Shown here: piece by piece, positions 1 through 7,694 of the stretch
How positions within the stretch are numbered: position 1 is the stretch's first letter
Layout: each line of letters opens with the position of its first letter
Source: Halobaculum sp. CBA1158
Lineage (GTDB): Archaea > Halobacteriota > Halobacteria > Halobacteriales > Haloferacaceae
NCBI RefSeq assembly: GCF_021431925.1
Contig: NZ_CP090371.1
Location: 930,001-994,000 of the forward strand
Direction of reading: 5' to 3'
Length of the DNA stretch: 64,000 nt
The notes under the pieces: model-generated
The model's input: only the letters and a program-made list of their open reading frames with translations
Databases searched by the model: none
Told to the model about the DNA's origin: nothing
Position numbers and translations under genes: made by a program

Positions 1-365
1 CGCGCGCAGCGAAGCGAGCACGTCTCGGCGAAGTTCAAATCTCCGTCCGGACGTTTTCGAGGCGCAACGACGACGAGCGAAGCGAGTCGTCCGCGCCGAC
101 GGTTAGTCTGCACACGGAGATTTGAATCGAACAGTCGCAGCCCGCGAGCGAAGCGAGCGGGACCGTCTGTTCAGAGTTCAAATCTCCGTCCGGACGTTCC
201 TTCACTCACTTCGTTCGTTCAGTCACGTCCGGCCGTGTTCACACTCGCTACGCTCGCGTGAACTCCGTCCGGACGTTTTCGGCGACACAACGCGACGAGC
301 GAAGCGAGGAGCCGTGTCGCCGTCGAAGTTCACACACGGAGATTTGAGCAGCGAACGAGCGAGCG
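1..365. repeat. Array of alternating short repeats and GAGCGAAGCGAG-loop hairpins
   Basis: A unit close to TTCAAATCTCCGTCCGGACG occurs five times in alternating orientation: forward at 32-55 and 175-198 (identical over 24 bases), forward and shortened at about 260-279, and inverted at 111-126 and about 329-348. Hairpins fill the gaps; three have their loop built on the mirror-symmetric dodecamer GAGCGAAGCGAG (75-86, 147-158, 297-308). Arms visible include GAACAG/CTGTTC (128-133/167-172), GTTCAC/GTGAAC (236-241/257-262) and GGCGACAC/GTGTCGCC (about 281-288/313-320). No coding frame is credible here. The array ends about 40 bases before the DUF309 gene. Function unknown. Confidence 0.75.
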
Positions 366-405
366 CGCCCCGGCGCGCCACGGACAGACTGAAACGCGCG
401 CCGGA

Positions 406-1173
406 ATGAGATCCGCTGTGTCTACCAGCGACGCCCCCGACGAGTCCGCCCGCGTCGCGGCGCTCCGGGCCGGCATCGCCCTGTACGCCGCCGAGGAGTA
501 CCACGCCGCACACGATCCCTGGGAGGACGTCTGGCTCGACCTGAAAGACGCCGTCGCTCGCGGGGACGCCGGTGGCGCGGACGCTAATGGTGCGGTCGCG
601 GGCGACACGGACGACACGGTCGAGACGGACGGCGTCGCCGGCGACGCTCCCACCTCCGTCGTCCGCGACGAGGCGCTGTTCCACGGGCTCATTCAGCTCA
701 CCGCCGCACAGCACCACGCCCGCGACCGCAACTGGTCGGGCGCGGTCGGACTCGCCGACGGCGCTCGCGGGTACCTCGCGGACCTCCCGGACCGCTACCG
801 CGGCGTCGACGCGGCGGCGCTGCGGGACGCGCTCGCCGGACTGGCCGCCGATCCCGAGCGCGTCGAGCGCGGGCCCGCGCCGCCGCTGACGCACGGGGGC
901 GAGCGTGTCGCGCCCACGTCGCTGTCGCTTTCGGCGGCGACGCTGGCGGCGGAGGCACTGGCGGAGGAACACGGCCTCGACGCCGGCGTCGTCGCCGACG
1001 CGGGCCGGTTCGCGCGCGAGGAGGAGGCGATGGGCCGCTCGCGCTTCGCGGCCCTCCTGTTCGATCTCCTCCGCGCGGACGACCCGCAGACGCGGGGGCT
1101 GGTGTACGACCGGCTCTCGGGACTGGTCGAGCGCGAGCGCCGCAAGGAGACCGACGTGGAGGGGCTGTTCTGA
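406..1173 (+). CDS. DUF309 family protein
   Basis: 255 residues. The DUF309 signature is visible: an EYHAAHDPWEDVW block (about residues 31-43) and the partner block LFHGLIQLTAAQHH (about 91-104), separated by an acidic Ala/Asp/Gly-rich insert (about 51-85) that looks like a haloarchaeal loop expansion. The family is all-helical and uncharacterised; conserved His and Glu residues suggest a binding pocket, but no reaction is known. The second half (about 145-255) is a haloarchaeal helical extension. It stands alone, followed 67 bases later by the HPP gene on the same strand. The ATG at 406 lies just after the repeat array; no TATA box is obvious. Confidence 0.8.
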   Translation: MRSAVSTSDAPDESARVAALRAGIALYAAEEYHAAHDPWEDVWLDLKDAVARGDAGGADANGAVAGDTDDTVETDGVAGDAPTSVVRDEALFHGLIQLTAAQHHARDRNWSGAVGLADGARGYLADLPDRYRGVDAAALRDALAGLAADPERVERGPAPPLTHGGERVAPTSLSLSAATLAAEALAEEHGLDAGVVADAGRFAREEEAMGRSRFAALLFDLLRADDPQTRGLVYDRLSGLVERERRKETDVEGLF

Positions 1174-1240
1174 CGACGGGGCCGGAGCGTTAGCGACCCG
1201 AACGACAGAGACTTGAACGAAGGCGAACGGATCGGAAGGC

Positions 1241-1738
1241 GTGCAGCGCCGACGCGTCGGGACTAGCCTGTACGCCGGTGTCCTGTTCGCTGTGCTGGGG
1301 TCCATCGCGTGGGTCAGCGGCCAGCCGTTCATCTTTCCGAGCCTCGGCCCGTCGGCGTTCATCCTGGCGTTCGAGCGTCGGGGAGAACGGACGCGCGTCT
1401 ATCGGATCGTCGGCAGTCACGCCATCGGCGGGATCGCCGGACTACTCGCGTACTGGCTGGTCGCCGGCGGCGTGACGCTGATGGCGACACCCGCCGGACT
1501 GTCGCCCGAGGGACTCCGACTCGCCGCGAGCGGCCTCCTCTCGATCGTGGCGACCAGTTGGGGAATGATCGCCACCGACACGAACCATCCGCCGGCGTGT
1601 GCCACGACGCTCATCGTCTCGCTGGGGCTGTTGTCGACGCCGCTTCAGGTGCTGATTATCGTCGCGAGCGTCGTGGTCCTGGTCGAAGTCCACCGGGCGG
1701 CGATCGGCGCGTTCGCGCGGGTGGTCGGCGAGCCGTAG
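1241..1738 (+). CDS. HPP family integral membrane protein
   Basis: 165 residues from a GTG start. Four to five hydrophobic helices are visible. Family signatures are PSLGPSAF (about residue 29) and the name-giving NHPPACATTLIVSLG stretch (about 115-129). HPP proteins are small membrane proteins; some cyanobacterial and plant members are linked to nitrite transport, but the haloarchaeal members have no assigned substrate. No partner gene is adjacent: the next gene, azf, is on the opposite strand with 65 bases between the two stop codons. Membrane location is clear; function is unassigned. Confidence 0.8.
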   Translation: MQRRRVGTSLYAGVLFAVLGSIAWVSGQPFIFPSLGPSAFILAFERRGERTRVYRIVGSHAIGGIAGLLAYWLVAGGVTLMATPAGLSPEGLRLAASGLLSIVATSWGMIATDTNHPPACATTLIVSLGLLSTPLQVLIIVASVVVLVEVHRAAIGAFARVVGEP

Positions 1739-1803
1739 TTCGCGCTCGGGACCGTCTCGCGGTCGGCCCCGGTCCCGGCACGGGTGATCGGAATAGTTCG
1801 CTT

Positions 1804-2616
1804 CTACTGCGACGGGTGGCCGTCCACGGCCGAGTCGTCCCGCGGTTTCCCGTCGAAGGTGTACTCGGCGGAGTTGTCCTGCGGATCGTAGCCGAGCACC
1901 TCCCGGGCGCGCTCGATGGAGTAGTACTTGCGGTCGTTGTCGGAGATACCGTACACGATCTCGTAGCCGTACTCCGCCAGCAGGCAGCGGTCGAACAGGT
2001 GCGCGCAGTCGCCGTGCGAGAGCCACATCGCCTGGCCGCGCTCGTACTCGCGGGGCGGATGTCCCTCCGTGAGGTTGCCGATGCGGACGCACGCGACCGA
2101 CAGACCGTGGTGGTCGTGGTAGTAGCGCCCCAGCGTCTCGCCGGCCACCTTCGAGACGCCGTAGAGGTTCGACGGTCGGGGGAGTTCGGTCCCGTCGAGT
2201 CGGTACTCGTCGCTCGTGCGGTACATGTCGGGCGTGCGCTCGTCGGTCTCGTACGCGCCGACCGCGTGGTTGGAGGAGGCGAACACGACCCGGTCGACGC
2301 CCGCGTCGACCGCGGCCGCGAACACCCGCTGGGTGCCGTCGATGTTGTTCGAGAGCACGGAGTCCCACGGCGCGTTCGGACGCGGGTCGCCGGCGAGGTG
2401 GATCACCGCCCCGACCCCCTCGACGGCCTCGCGGACCGCCTCGTCGTCGGTCACGTCCGCGACGACGACGTCCTCGTCGGTGACGCCCGCGGGGAGCGCG
2501 TCGGCCGAGAGCGGCTCGCGGTCGAGCAGCCGCCAGTCGTACGCCTCGCCGATCCCGGCGAGGATCGCGCGCCCGACGCGGCCGCCAGCGCCCGTGAGCA
2601 ACACCGGTTCGTCCAT
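1804..2616 (-). CDS. azf: NAD-dependent glucose-6-phosphate dehydrogenase, Azf type (SDR/epimerase fold)
   Basis: 270 residues. The N-terminal Rossmann motif GAGGRVG (residues 9-15) and the active-site Tyr/Lys pair in SNLYGVSKVAGE (YxxxK) mark an extended short-chain dehydrogenase. The whole chain, including HLAGDPRPNAPWDSVL and NNIDGTQRVF, resembles the archaeal zwischenferment of Haloferax volcanii. That enzyme oxidises glucose 6-phosphate with NAD+ and opens the haloarchaeal oxidative pentose phosphate pathway; this assignment comes from recalled similarity, not a search. Uronate dehydrogenase is the nearest alternative. The open frame continues far upstream, but the ATG at 2616 is chosen because it directly precedes the Rossmann strand. 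It diverges from mptD. Confidence 0.85.
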   Translation of the reverse strand: MDEPVLLTGAGGRVGRAILAGIGEAYDWRLLDREPLSADALPAGVTDEDVVVADVTDDEAVREAVEGVGAVIHLAGDPRPNAPWDSVLSNNIDGTQRVFAAAVDAGVDRVVFASSNHAVGAYETDERTPDMYRTSDEYRLDGTELPRPSNLYGVSKVAGETLGRYYHDHHGLSVACVRIGNLTEGHPPREYERGQAMWLSHGDCAHLFDRCLLAEYGYEIVYGISDNDRKYYSIERAREVLGYDPQDNSAEYTFDGKPRDDSAVDGHPSQ

Positions 2617-2724
2617 TCGGTCGACCCTCCGGCGAGCGGGGGTAAGTAAGGTGCGGTTCGAGCGGGTCGCCCGCGAGCAGCGGGCTCCCGGTACGCATTT
2701 GCCCGACCGCCCCCACCCGCCGAC

Positions 2725-3069
2725 ATGGCAACCGACGCCCAGCAGGCGTGCTTCGAGGCCGGCATCAAGTTCGGCTCGCTGTACCACCAGTTCGCGGGGA
2801 CGCCGGTGTCGCCCGCCAGCACGCGCTCGCTGGAGACGGCGATCGCCGAGTCGATCGAGAACCAGCCGTACTGCGAGTCCGTCGCCGTCGACATCGACGA
2901 CGACGCCGTCGCCGCCGATATCGACCACGAGAACGGCTACACGGAGCTGTCCGGCCACCTCATGGAGGTGGAAATGCGCATCGAGTACGAGGGCGTCACC
3001 GCCCGCACGCGCATGGAGATGGAGGACGGCTACCCCCTGATGTCGCTCGTGTCTGTCGAGTCGGAGTGA
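2725..3069 (+). CDS. mptD: Archaeal dihydroneopterin aldolase (MptD, DUF372 family)
   Basis: 114 residues, the usual full length. The family block CFEAGIKFGSLYHQFAGTPVS (about residues 9-29) and the Glu-rich C-terminal half with GHLMEVEMRI match the archaeal aldolase that splits 7,8-dihydroneopterin to 6-hydroxymethyl-dihydropterin and glycolaldehyde in pterin cofactor synthesis (characterised for MJ1585). The protein acts in the cytosol as an oligomer. Its start is 109 bases from the divergent azf start, so the two share a promoter region. No other pterin gene is adjacent. Confidence 0.85.
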   Translation: MATDAQQACFEAGIKFGSLYHQFAGTPVSPASTRSLETAIAESIENQPYCESVAVDIDDDAVAADIDHENGYTELSGHLMEVEMRIEYEGVTARTRMEMEDGYPLMSLVSVESE

Positions 3070-3159
3070 CCGGAAATCGGCGTCTCGACCGCCGAGGAAC
3101 TGTATTTCACTTTCACTTTCGGGCGATGGTTTAAGGGGGTCCCCGGCGAACCCGGAGGT

Positions 3160-3603
3160 ATGAGTCAGTCGACGTTCGACGACGACGACCTGTTCGGGGA
3201 GGCGGCCGACGAGACGCGCGCGGCCGTCGAAGAGCACCTCCGCGCGGCGAAGGCGACGCTCCCGACGGCCGACGCCGTCTGGGACACCGACGCCGACAAC
3301 GTGCTCGGCGCGCTCAACGGCCTTCGCTCGGCGCTCGACACCGGCGACGCCGTCGAGGAACTCCGACAGGCGAAAAAGCAGTACGTGCTCGGCGAGCGCG
3401 CCGGCGCGTTCGATGACGACGACGACCTCGCCGACGAGATCGAGGACCTGCAAGCGCTCGTCGAGACGCTGGAGGAGACCCACGAGCGGGTTGGCGAACT
3501 CACGAGCACAGTCCCGCAGCTCCGCGGCGACCTGGAGGACGCACACGAGGAGGGCGTCGACGCCGAGGCGGACGCCGACGACGGGGAAGAGGCCGAGGCG
3601 TAA
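3160..3603 (+). CDS. Haloarchaeal acidic coiled-coil protein (DUF5790-like)
   Basis: 147 residues, very rich in Asp and Glu. An N-terminal DDDDLFGEAADE segment is followed by predicted helices, with a heptad-like stretch at about residues 85-125 (ADEIEDLQALVETLEETHER), so a helical bundle or coiled coil is likely. It resembles small haloarchaeal proteins filed as DUF5790, but that label is from memory. No signal peptide or membrane segment. Transcription is probably separate from mptD: there are 90 bases between them, including a TTTAAG TATA-like stretch near 3131. Function unknown. Confidence 0.7.
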   Translation: MSQSTFDDDDLFGEAADETRAAVEEHLRAAKATLPTADAVWDTDADNVLGALNGLRSALDTGDAVEELRQAKKQYVLGERAGAFDDDDDLADEIEDLQALVETLEETHERVGELTSTVPQLRGDLEDAHEEGVDAEADADDGEEAEA

Positions 3604-3776
3604 CTCGCTCGCGACCGCCCGTCGTTTCTCCGTTTCGTCGCTCCTCCGCCCCGTCGCTCCCCTGCTTCGTCGTCCGCTCGACCCACGAGCGAGGACCGGT
3701 CTCGCCTCTCGCCACCGCTCCGACCCATCGTCGTCGCTTCCCCTGGACTCACCGCCTCGCGGTCACCGCCTCGCAG

Positions 3777-4541
3777 TTATCGATCCCGAGTGACGACCGC
3801 GTCAGTCACTTCGACGAGCGCCTCGCTCGCGACCGCCAGCAGCTCCGCTCCGAGGTCGGCGTCGCCGGCGGTTGGGTCGCCGACGACCCCGTTGGGGCTG
3901 AACTCGTCGCTGTCGTGTGCGAGGTTGACTCCTCGGACCCACTCGCCCCAGCGCTCGCTCGCGCCCTCGCGTGCGGCCTCGACCCGGTCCTCGCGGACGA
4001 GTTCGGGCGCGAGGTGTCGCACCATCGCCGTCTCCAGCGGACCGGCGTGGCCCATTCGACTCGCGTGTTCGCCGACCGCCTCGAACCAGGTGAACGACAC
4101 CGCGTAGGCGTCGGTGTCGCCGTCGCGAGAGACGCGCCGCGACAGCTCGGCCACCGCCTCGACGTTGCCCCCGTGGCCGTTGACGACGACGACCCGGTCG
4201 ATCCCGTGGTGCGCGAGGCTCTCGACGGTCTCGCGGACGTACGCGCGGAAGGTGTCCGGCGACACCCATAGCGTCCCGTCGAACGCGCGGTGCTCCTCGG
4301 CGACGCCGACGTGGACCGGCGGCGCGACGAGGAGGTCGCCCGCGCGCTCGCGAGCGCCGCCGCCCGTCCCCGCCGCCTCGGTCCATCGCTCGGCGGCCGC
4401 GTCGGCGACCGCCTCCGCCGCGAGCGCGTCCGTGCCGAGCGGGGCGTGCGATCCGTGTTGTTCGGTGCTCCCGACCGGGAGCAGCGCGGCGTCGACGGCG
4501 GCGTCGCGTACCTCCGTCCACGTCGCGTCCGAGAGCTTCAT
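3777..4541 (-). CDS. Creatininase family amidohydrolase (possible ArfB-type deformylase)
   Basis: 254 residues. Creatininase-fold metal ligands are visible: the PVGSTEQHGSHAPLGTD block (about residues 22-38; Glu, His, Asp), the VNGHGGN block (about 119-125) and the Glu of GHAGPLETAMV. The family binds two metal ions and opens cyclic or formyl amides. In archaea one member, ArfB, deformylates an early riboflavin/F420 pathway intermediate, and haloarchaeal homologues are often named so. The exact substrate cannot be read from the sequence. It is convergent with the upstream coiled-coil gene across 173 bases of C/T-rich spacer (3604-3776) in which I see no gene. Confidence 0.8.
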   Translation of the reverse strand: MKLSDATWTEVRDAAVDAALLPVGSTEQHGSHAPLGTDALAAEAVADAAAERWTEAAGTGGGARERAGDLLVAPPVHVGVAEEHRAFDGTLWVSPDTFRAYVRETVESLAHHGIDRVVVVNGHGGNVEAVAELSRRVSRDGDTDAYAVSFTWFEAVGEHASRMGHAGPLETAMVRHLAPELVREDRVEAAREGASERWGEWVRGVNLAHDSDEFSPNGVVGDPTAGDADLGAELLAVASEALVEVTDAVVTRDR

Positions 4542-4715
4542 GGTCCCAGTCGGTTCCCGGGCGACTTGTAGCCGGCTATGCGCTCGTGGTGTCGCCGGCG
4601 ACGGGGCGTGACGCTTCGAGGTCCCGTCGGCAATACGGGCGGGTCGTGTCCGGGGCCTACTGGAGGATCCCGAGTTCCGTTGGGGTTATGACCGCCGCAC
4701 CCCAACCCGAGTGCA

Positions 4716-5414
4716 ATGGGACTCCTCGAGGACAAGTCGAACGCGCGGCTGTTCTATCGCTACTTCTCGCGCGTGTACGACACGATCAACCCCTACATCT
4801 GGGACGATCGAATGCGCAACCAGGCGCTGGAGTGGTTCGACGCCGACCGCGACGATCGCGTGCTCGACGTGGGTGCGGGCACCGGGTTCGCGACCGAGGG
4901 ACTGCTCAACCACGTCGACGAGGTGTACGCGCTCGACCAGTCGCGGGGGCAGTTCGAGCAGGCGTTCGCGAAGTTCGGCAAACGCGGAAAGGTCCGCTTC
5001 CACATGGGCGACGCCGAACGGCTGCCGTTCAACGACGACGCCTTCGACAAGCTGTGGTCGTCGGGCTCCATCGAGTACTGGCCGAACCCGGTCGCGGCCC
5101 TCCGGGAGTTCCGTCGCGTCACGAAGCCCGGCGGCACCGTCCTCGTCGTCGGACCCGACTACCCGAAGACCCGAGTCTTCCAGCGGCTCGCGGACGCGAT
5201 CATGTTGTTCTACGACGCGGAGGAGGCCGAGGAGATGTTCCGCGAGGCGGGCTTCGAGGACACCCGGCACTTCATCCAACAGCGCCACCGCGGGGCTCCG
5301 CGGGCGATCACCTCCGTCGCGACCGTCCCCGCCGACGGCGACGAGGAGGCGAGTCAGAACGAGACGACGACCGACGAGGCGGCCGTGACGGATACCGACG
5401 CCGCCGAGGCGTAG
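4716..5414 (+). CDS. SAM-dependent methyltransferase, UbiE/MPBQ-MT-like
   Basis: 232 residues. The class I motif DVGAGTGFATE (about residues 52-62) binds S-adenosylmethionine; the acidic end of strand 2 is in YALDQS, and the post-motif VTKPGGTVLVVGP is typical of UbiE-like enzymes. The N-terminal pattern LFYRYFSRVYDTINPYIW and C-terminal IQQRHRGAPRAI resemble plant and cyanobacterial MPBQ/MSBQ methyltransferases. A role in C-methylation of a quinone such as menaquinone is therefore likely but inferred. The C-terminal 30 residues are an acidic, Thr-rich tail. Transcribed alone, 174 bases from the divergent creatininase gene. Confidence 0.8.
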   Translation: MGLLEDKSNARLFYRYFSRVYDTINPYIWDDRMRNQALEWFDADRDDRVLDVGAGTGFATEGLLNHVDEVYALDQSRGQFEQAFAKFGKRGKVRFHMGDAERLPFNDDAFDKLWSSGSIEYWPNPVAALREFRRVTKPGGTVLVVGPDYPKTRVFQRLADAIMLFYDAEEAEEMFREAGFEDTRHFIQQRHRGAPRAITSVATVPADGDEEASQNETTTDEAAVTDTDAAEA

Positions 5415-5479
5415 CGGACCCCCGTTCTCTGTAGGTTCTGCCCCGTCCGCAGCAGTCGTTCCAGCCACGAGCTCTCCGT

Positions 5480-6049
5480 TCATGCGGCGCTCGTCCGTAG
5501 CACAGCCATTCGGTGGTCGCCGACGAACAGGCTCGCCTCGACGACCGCGCCCGCTCGGACCCGGGGCCGGTTCGTGCCGGCGACCGCGAACGCCGCCGTC
5601 TCCCCGGCGGTCCACCTCGGATCGGCGGCGGGATTGAACGGGCCGGTCGGGGCGCTCCGGAAGCCCCGCCGCGAGAAGAACGGTACCGACGGCTGCCGAT
5701 CGAGCGGTCGGCCGTCGACCGCGACGACGATCCGGATCTCTCGGGCGTCGAGGGCGTCGCCGCCGCGGTGTGTGAACGTCAGCGTGTCGCCGTCGACCGC
5801 GAGGTCGATCGACGCGACTGGGGGCGGATCAGTCGGTTCAGCGCTCAACGCCGTCGCTCCAACGACCGCCGAGAGCGCCACCGTGCAGGCGACCAGCAGG
5901 GCGACCGCGACGACCGGCGCGGCCCCGCGGTCGGTCGCATCATCGTTGGCGGACGAGGCATCGTCGACGGGCGAGGCGCTGTCGACGGGCGCGGCGCTGG
6001 CGACCGTCGAGTCGTTCCGGGGGTCGGCGGGTCGGAGGAGTCCAGCCAC
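5480..6049 (-). CDS. Type IV pilin-like protein
   Basis: 189 residues from a GTG start. A long polar N-terminus ends in DRGAAPVVAVALLVACTVAL (about residues 40-59), the haloarchaeal class III (prepilin peptidase) pattern: charged residue plus Gly, then a hydrophobic helix. After it comes a beta-rich domain with the LTFTHRGGDALDAREI motif common in haloarchaeal pilins. The product would be processed and assembled on, or anchored to, the outer face of the membrane. No pilus assembly genes are adjacent, as is common for scattered pilin genes. It runs in the same direction as the secreted protein upstream of it (59-base gap), so they may be co-transcribed. Confidence 0.75.
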   Translation of the reverse strand: MAGLLRPADPRNDSTVASAAPVDSASPVDDASSANDDATDRGAAPVVAVALLVACTVALSAVVGATALSAEPTDPPPVASIDLAVDGDTLTFTHRGGDALDAREIRIVVAVDGRPLDRQPSVPFFSRRGFRSAPTGPFNPAADPRWTAGETAAFAVAGTNRPRVRAGAVVEASLFVGDHRMAVLRTSAA

Positions 6050-6107
6050 GGACCGTCTGGTCCCGGCATCGGTGATAAACCCACGCCGGTCGCCCCGGAC
6101 CCCGTCG

Positions 6108-7445
6108 TCACTCCTCGTCGTCGGGCGTCGATCCGTCGGACGACGCCAGCGCGTCCGCGACGGTGTGGGGGGCCGTCGGCGTCACGCTGACCGTCGACAC
6201 CTCGGTCGAGCCGACCTCGACGACGGTGACGACGAACTGCCCGTCCGGGCCGACCGTCCAGAGGACGCCGTCGTCGCCGGTCGTACCGACGTCGGTGCTC
6301 TCGCCGCCCTCGCGGCCGATCTTCACCACGGCGTTCACCGGTTCGCCGGTGGCGGGATCGGTCGCCTCGACTCGGAGGGGACCGCCGGGGAACGTCCGAT
6401 TCACCGTGAGCGCGATGTCGAGGTTCCGGCTGACCGACTCGTCGGTGTCGACGCCCGCGAGGTCGATCCGCTGGTGCTCCATGAACACGCGCTCGGTGCC
6501 GCCGCCGACGAAGGCGGTGAGGCTCCCGTTCGCGTACCGGAGGTCGAACAGGAACGTCCCGCCCGACCCCTGGCCGGCGACGTTGCCGCCGGTGGCGGCG
6601 TAGATCTCGGGGTAGCTCCGCGCCGTGACGTTCTGCGCGACCTCCTCGTTGATCCCCTCGCCACGCTCCCGCAGGTCGCCCCGGAACGCTTCCCGGACGT
6701 ACTCGCCGTCGGTGACCGTCGAGAGAACGATCCCGTCCTCGGTCGCGGCCACGTACACCCTGGTGGAGGCGTCGCGCTCGCCGGCGAGGGCGTCGCCGGT
6801 GCGCTCGCGGACCGGCCCGTCGAACGTCCGGAGGTCGTACAACAGCGGGAACACCCGGTTGTCGTCGATCGACACGTCGTCGGACTCGTCGGCCAGTTCA
6901 CGCAGGACGGCGATCCGTTCCTCCAGGACGGCCGCGGACGCCCGGATACGCGAGAGTTCGATGAGTAACTCACGCGCCGTCAGCTCGCCCGATTCGTAGG
7001 CCGCGATGGCGTCGCGCTGTCGCGCGTGGAGGGTGACGACGTCCTTGTCGACCTCGTTCAGCCCGTCGAGGATGCGGATCTGCCGTTCGTCGCTCGTGTT
7101 CGCGCGCTCGATCCGGTTTCGCAGGGCGATCGTCTCGATCCGGGCCGCGGAGGCGTTCGTCGCCAGGTCGACGGACGTTCCGGCGTCGACGGTGACCACG
7201 TCGATGTCCGAGACGCTCCGCGCGGAGTCGTTGAGCGAGAGCACGCGCAGGTGCCCGCTCGCGTTCGTGTGGTTCGTCGCGGTCACCGACCCGGCGGCGG
7301 CCGACGTATCGGAGTCGGCGGGAGCCGAGACGGCGCGGTCGCCGTCGCCTGCGGAGGTGGCACCGCCGCCGACGACGGGAGCGGCACCGCCGCCGACCGC
7401 GGCACAGACCAGGAGGACTGCGAGGAGGACGGGGATGGCTCGCAT
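6108..7445 (-). CDS. Secreted haloarchaeal protein with C-terminal Ig-like domain
   Basis: 445 residues. A Sec-type signal peptide covers about residues 1-22 (MRAIPVLLAVLLVCAAVGGG), then a Ser/Ala/Thr-rich linker, a helical region (about 100-190, rich in Arg/Glu) and beta-rich domains. The last 90 residues (PLRVEATDPATGEPVNAVVKI onward) look like an Ig-like domain as in surface adhesins. No C-terminal anchor is visible. It belongs to a haloarchaea-specific group of uncharacterised secreted proteins (of the DUF7094/DUF7096 kind, label uncertain). It diverges from the membrane HTH protein, with a 249-base intergenic region. Confidence 0.7.
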   Translation of the reverse strand: MRAIPVLLAVLLVCAAVGGGAAPVVGGGATSAGDGDRAVSAPADSDTSAAAGSVTATNHTNASGHLRVLSLNDSARSVSDIDVVTVDAGTSVDLATNASAARIETIALRNRIERANTSDERQIRILDGLNEVDKDVVTLHARQRDAIAAYESGELTARELLIELSRIRASAAVLEERIAVLRELADESDDVSIDDNRVFPLLYDLRTFDGPVRERTGDALAGERDASTRVYVAATEDGIVLSTVTDGEYVREAFRGDLRERGEGINEEVAQNVTARSYPEIYAATGGNVAGQGSGGTFLFDLRYANGSLTAFVGGGTERVFMEHQRIDLAGVDTDESVSRNLDIALTVNRTFPGGPLRVEATDPATGEPVNAVVKIGREGGESTDVGTTGDDGVLWTVGPDGQFVVTVVEVGSTEVSTVSVTPTAPHTVADALASSDGSTPDDEE

Positions 7446-7694
7446 TGGCGATAGTTCCGCGTCCTCCGATAAAAAACCGGCTCACACGCGCGAGCGAGCA
7501 TCCAGCCGCGCACTCGTCCCGTCGGTTCGTGCTCGGGTCTTGCTTCCGACTCTGCGCTCCGATCGCGCCACAGAGCGGTCACGACCGTCCGAGCGAAATA
7601 CGGGTGCGCGGCCGGGGTCGTCGCCGTCGCGGCTCGACGGATCGCCACCCGATGGAAAGGGTTTTGCCGGAACGCAAAGAGCCGATCACACAGC

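Noticed and set aside
1-365. Possible CRISPR array
   Set aside because: Repeats alternate in orientation, differ in length, and the spacers are themselves hairpins; no cas gene is nearby.
2617-3546. Long upstream extension of the azf frame
   Set aside because: It runs antisense through mptD and the coiled-coil gene; the Rossmann domain starts right after the ATG at 2616.
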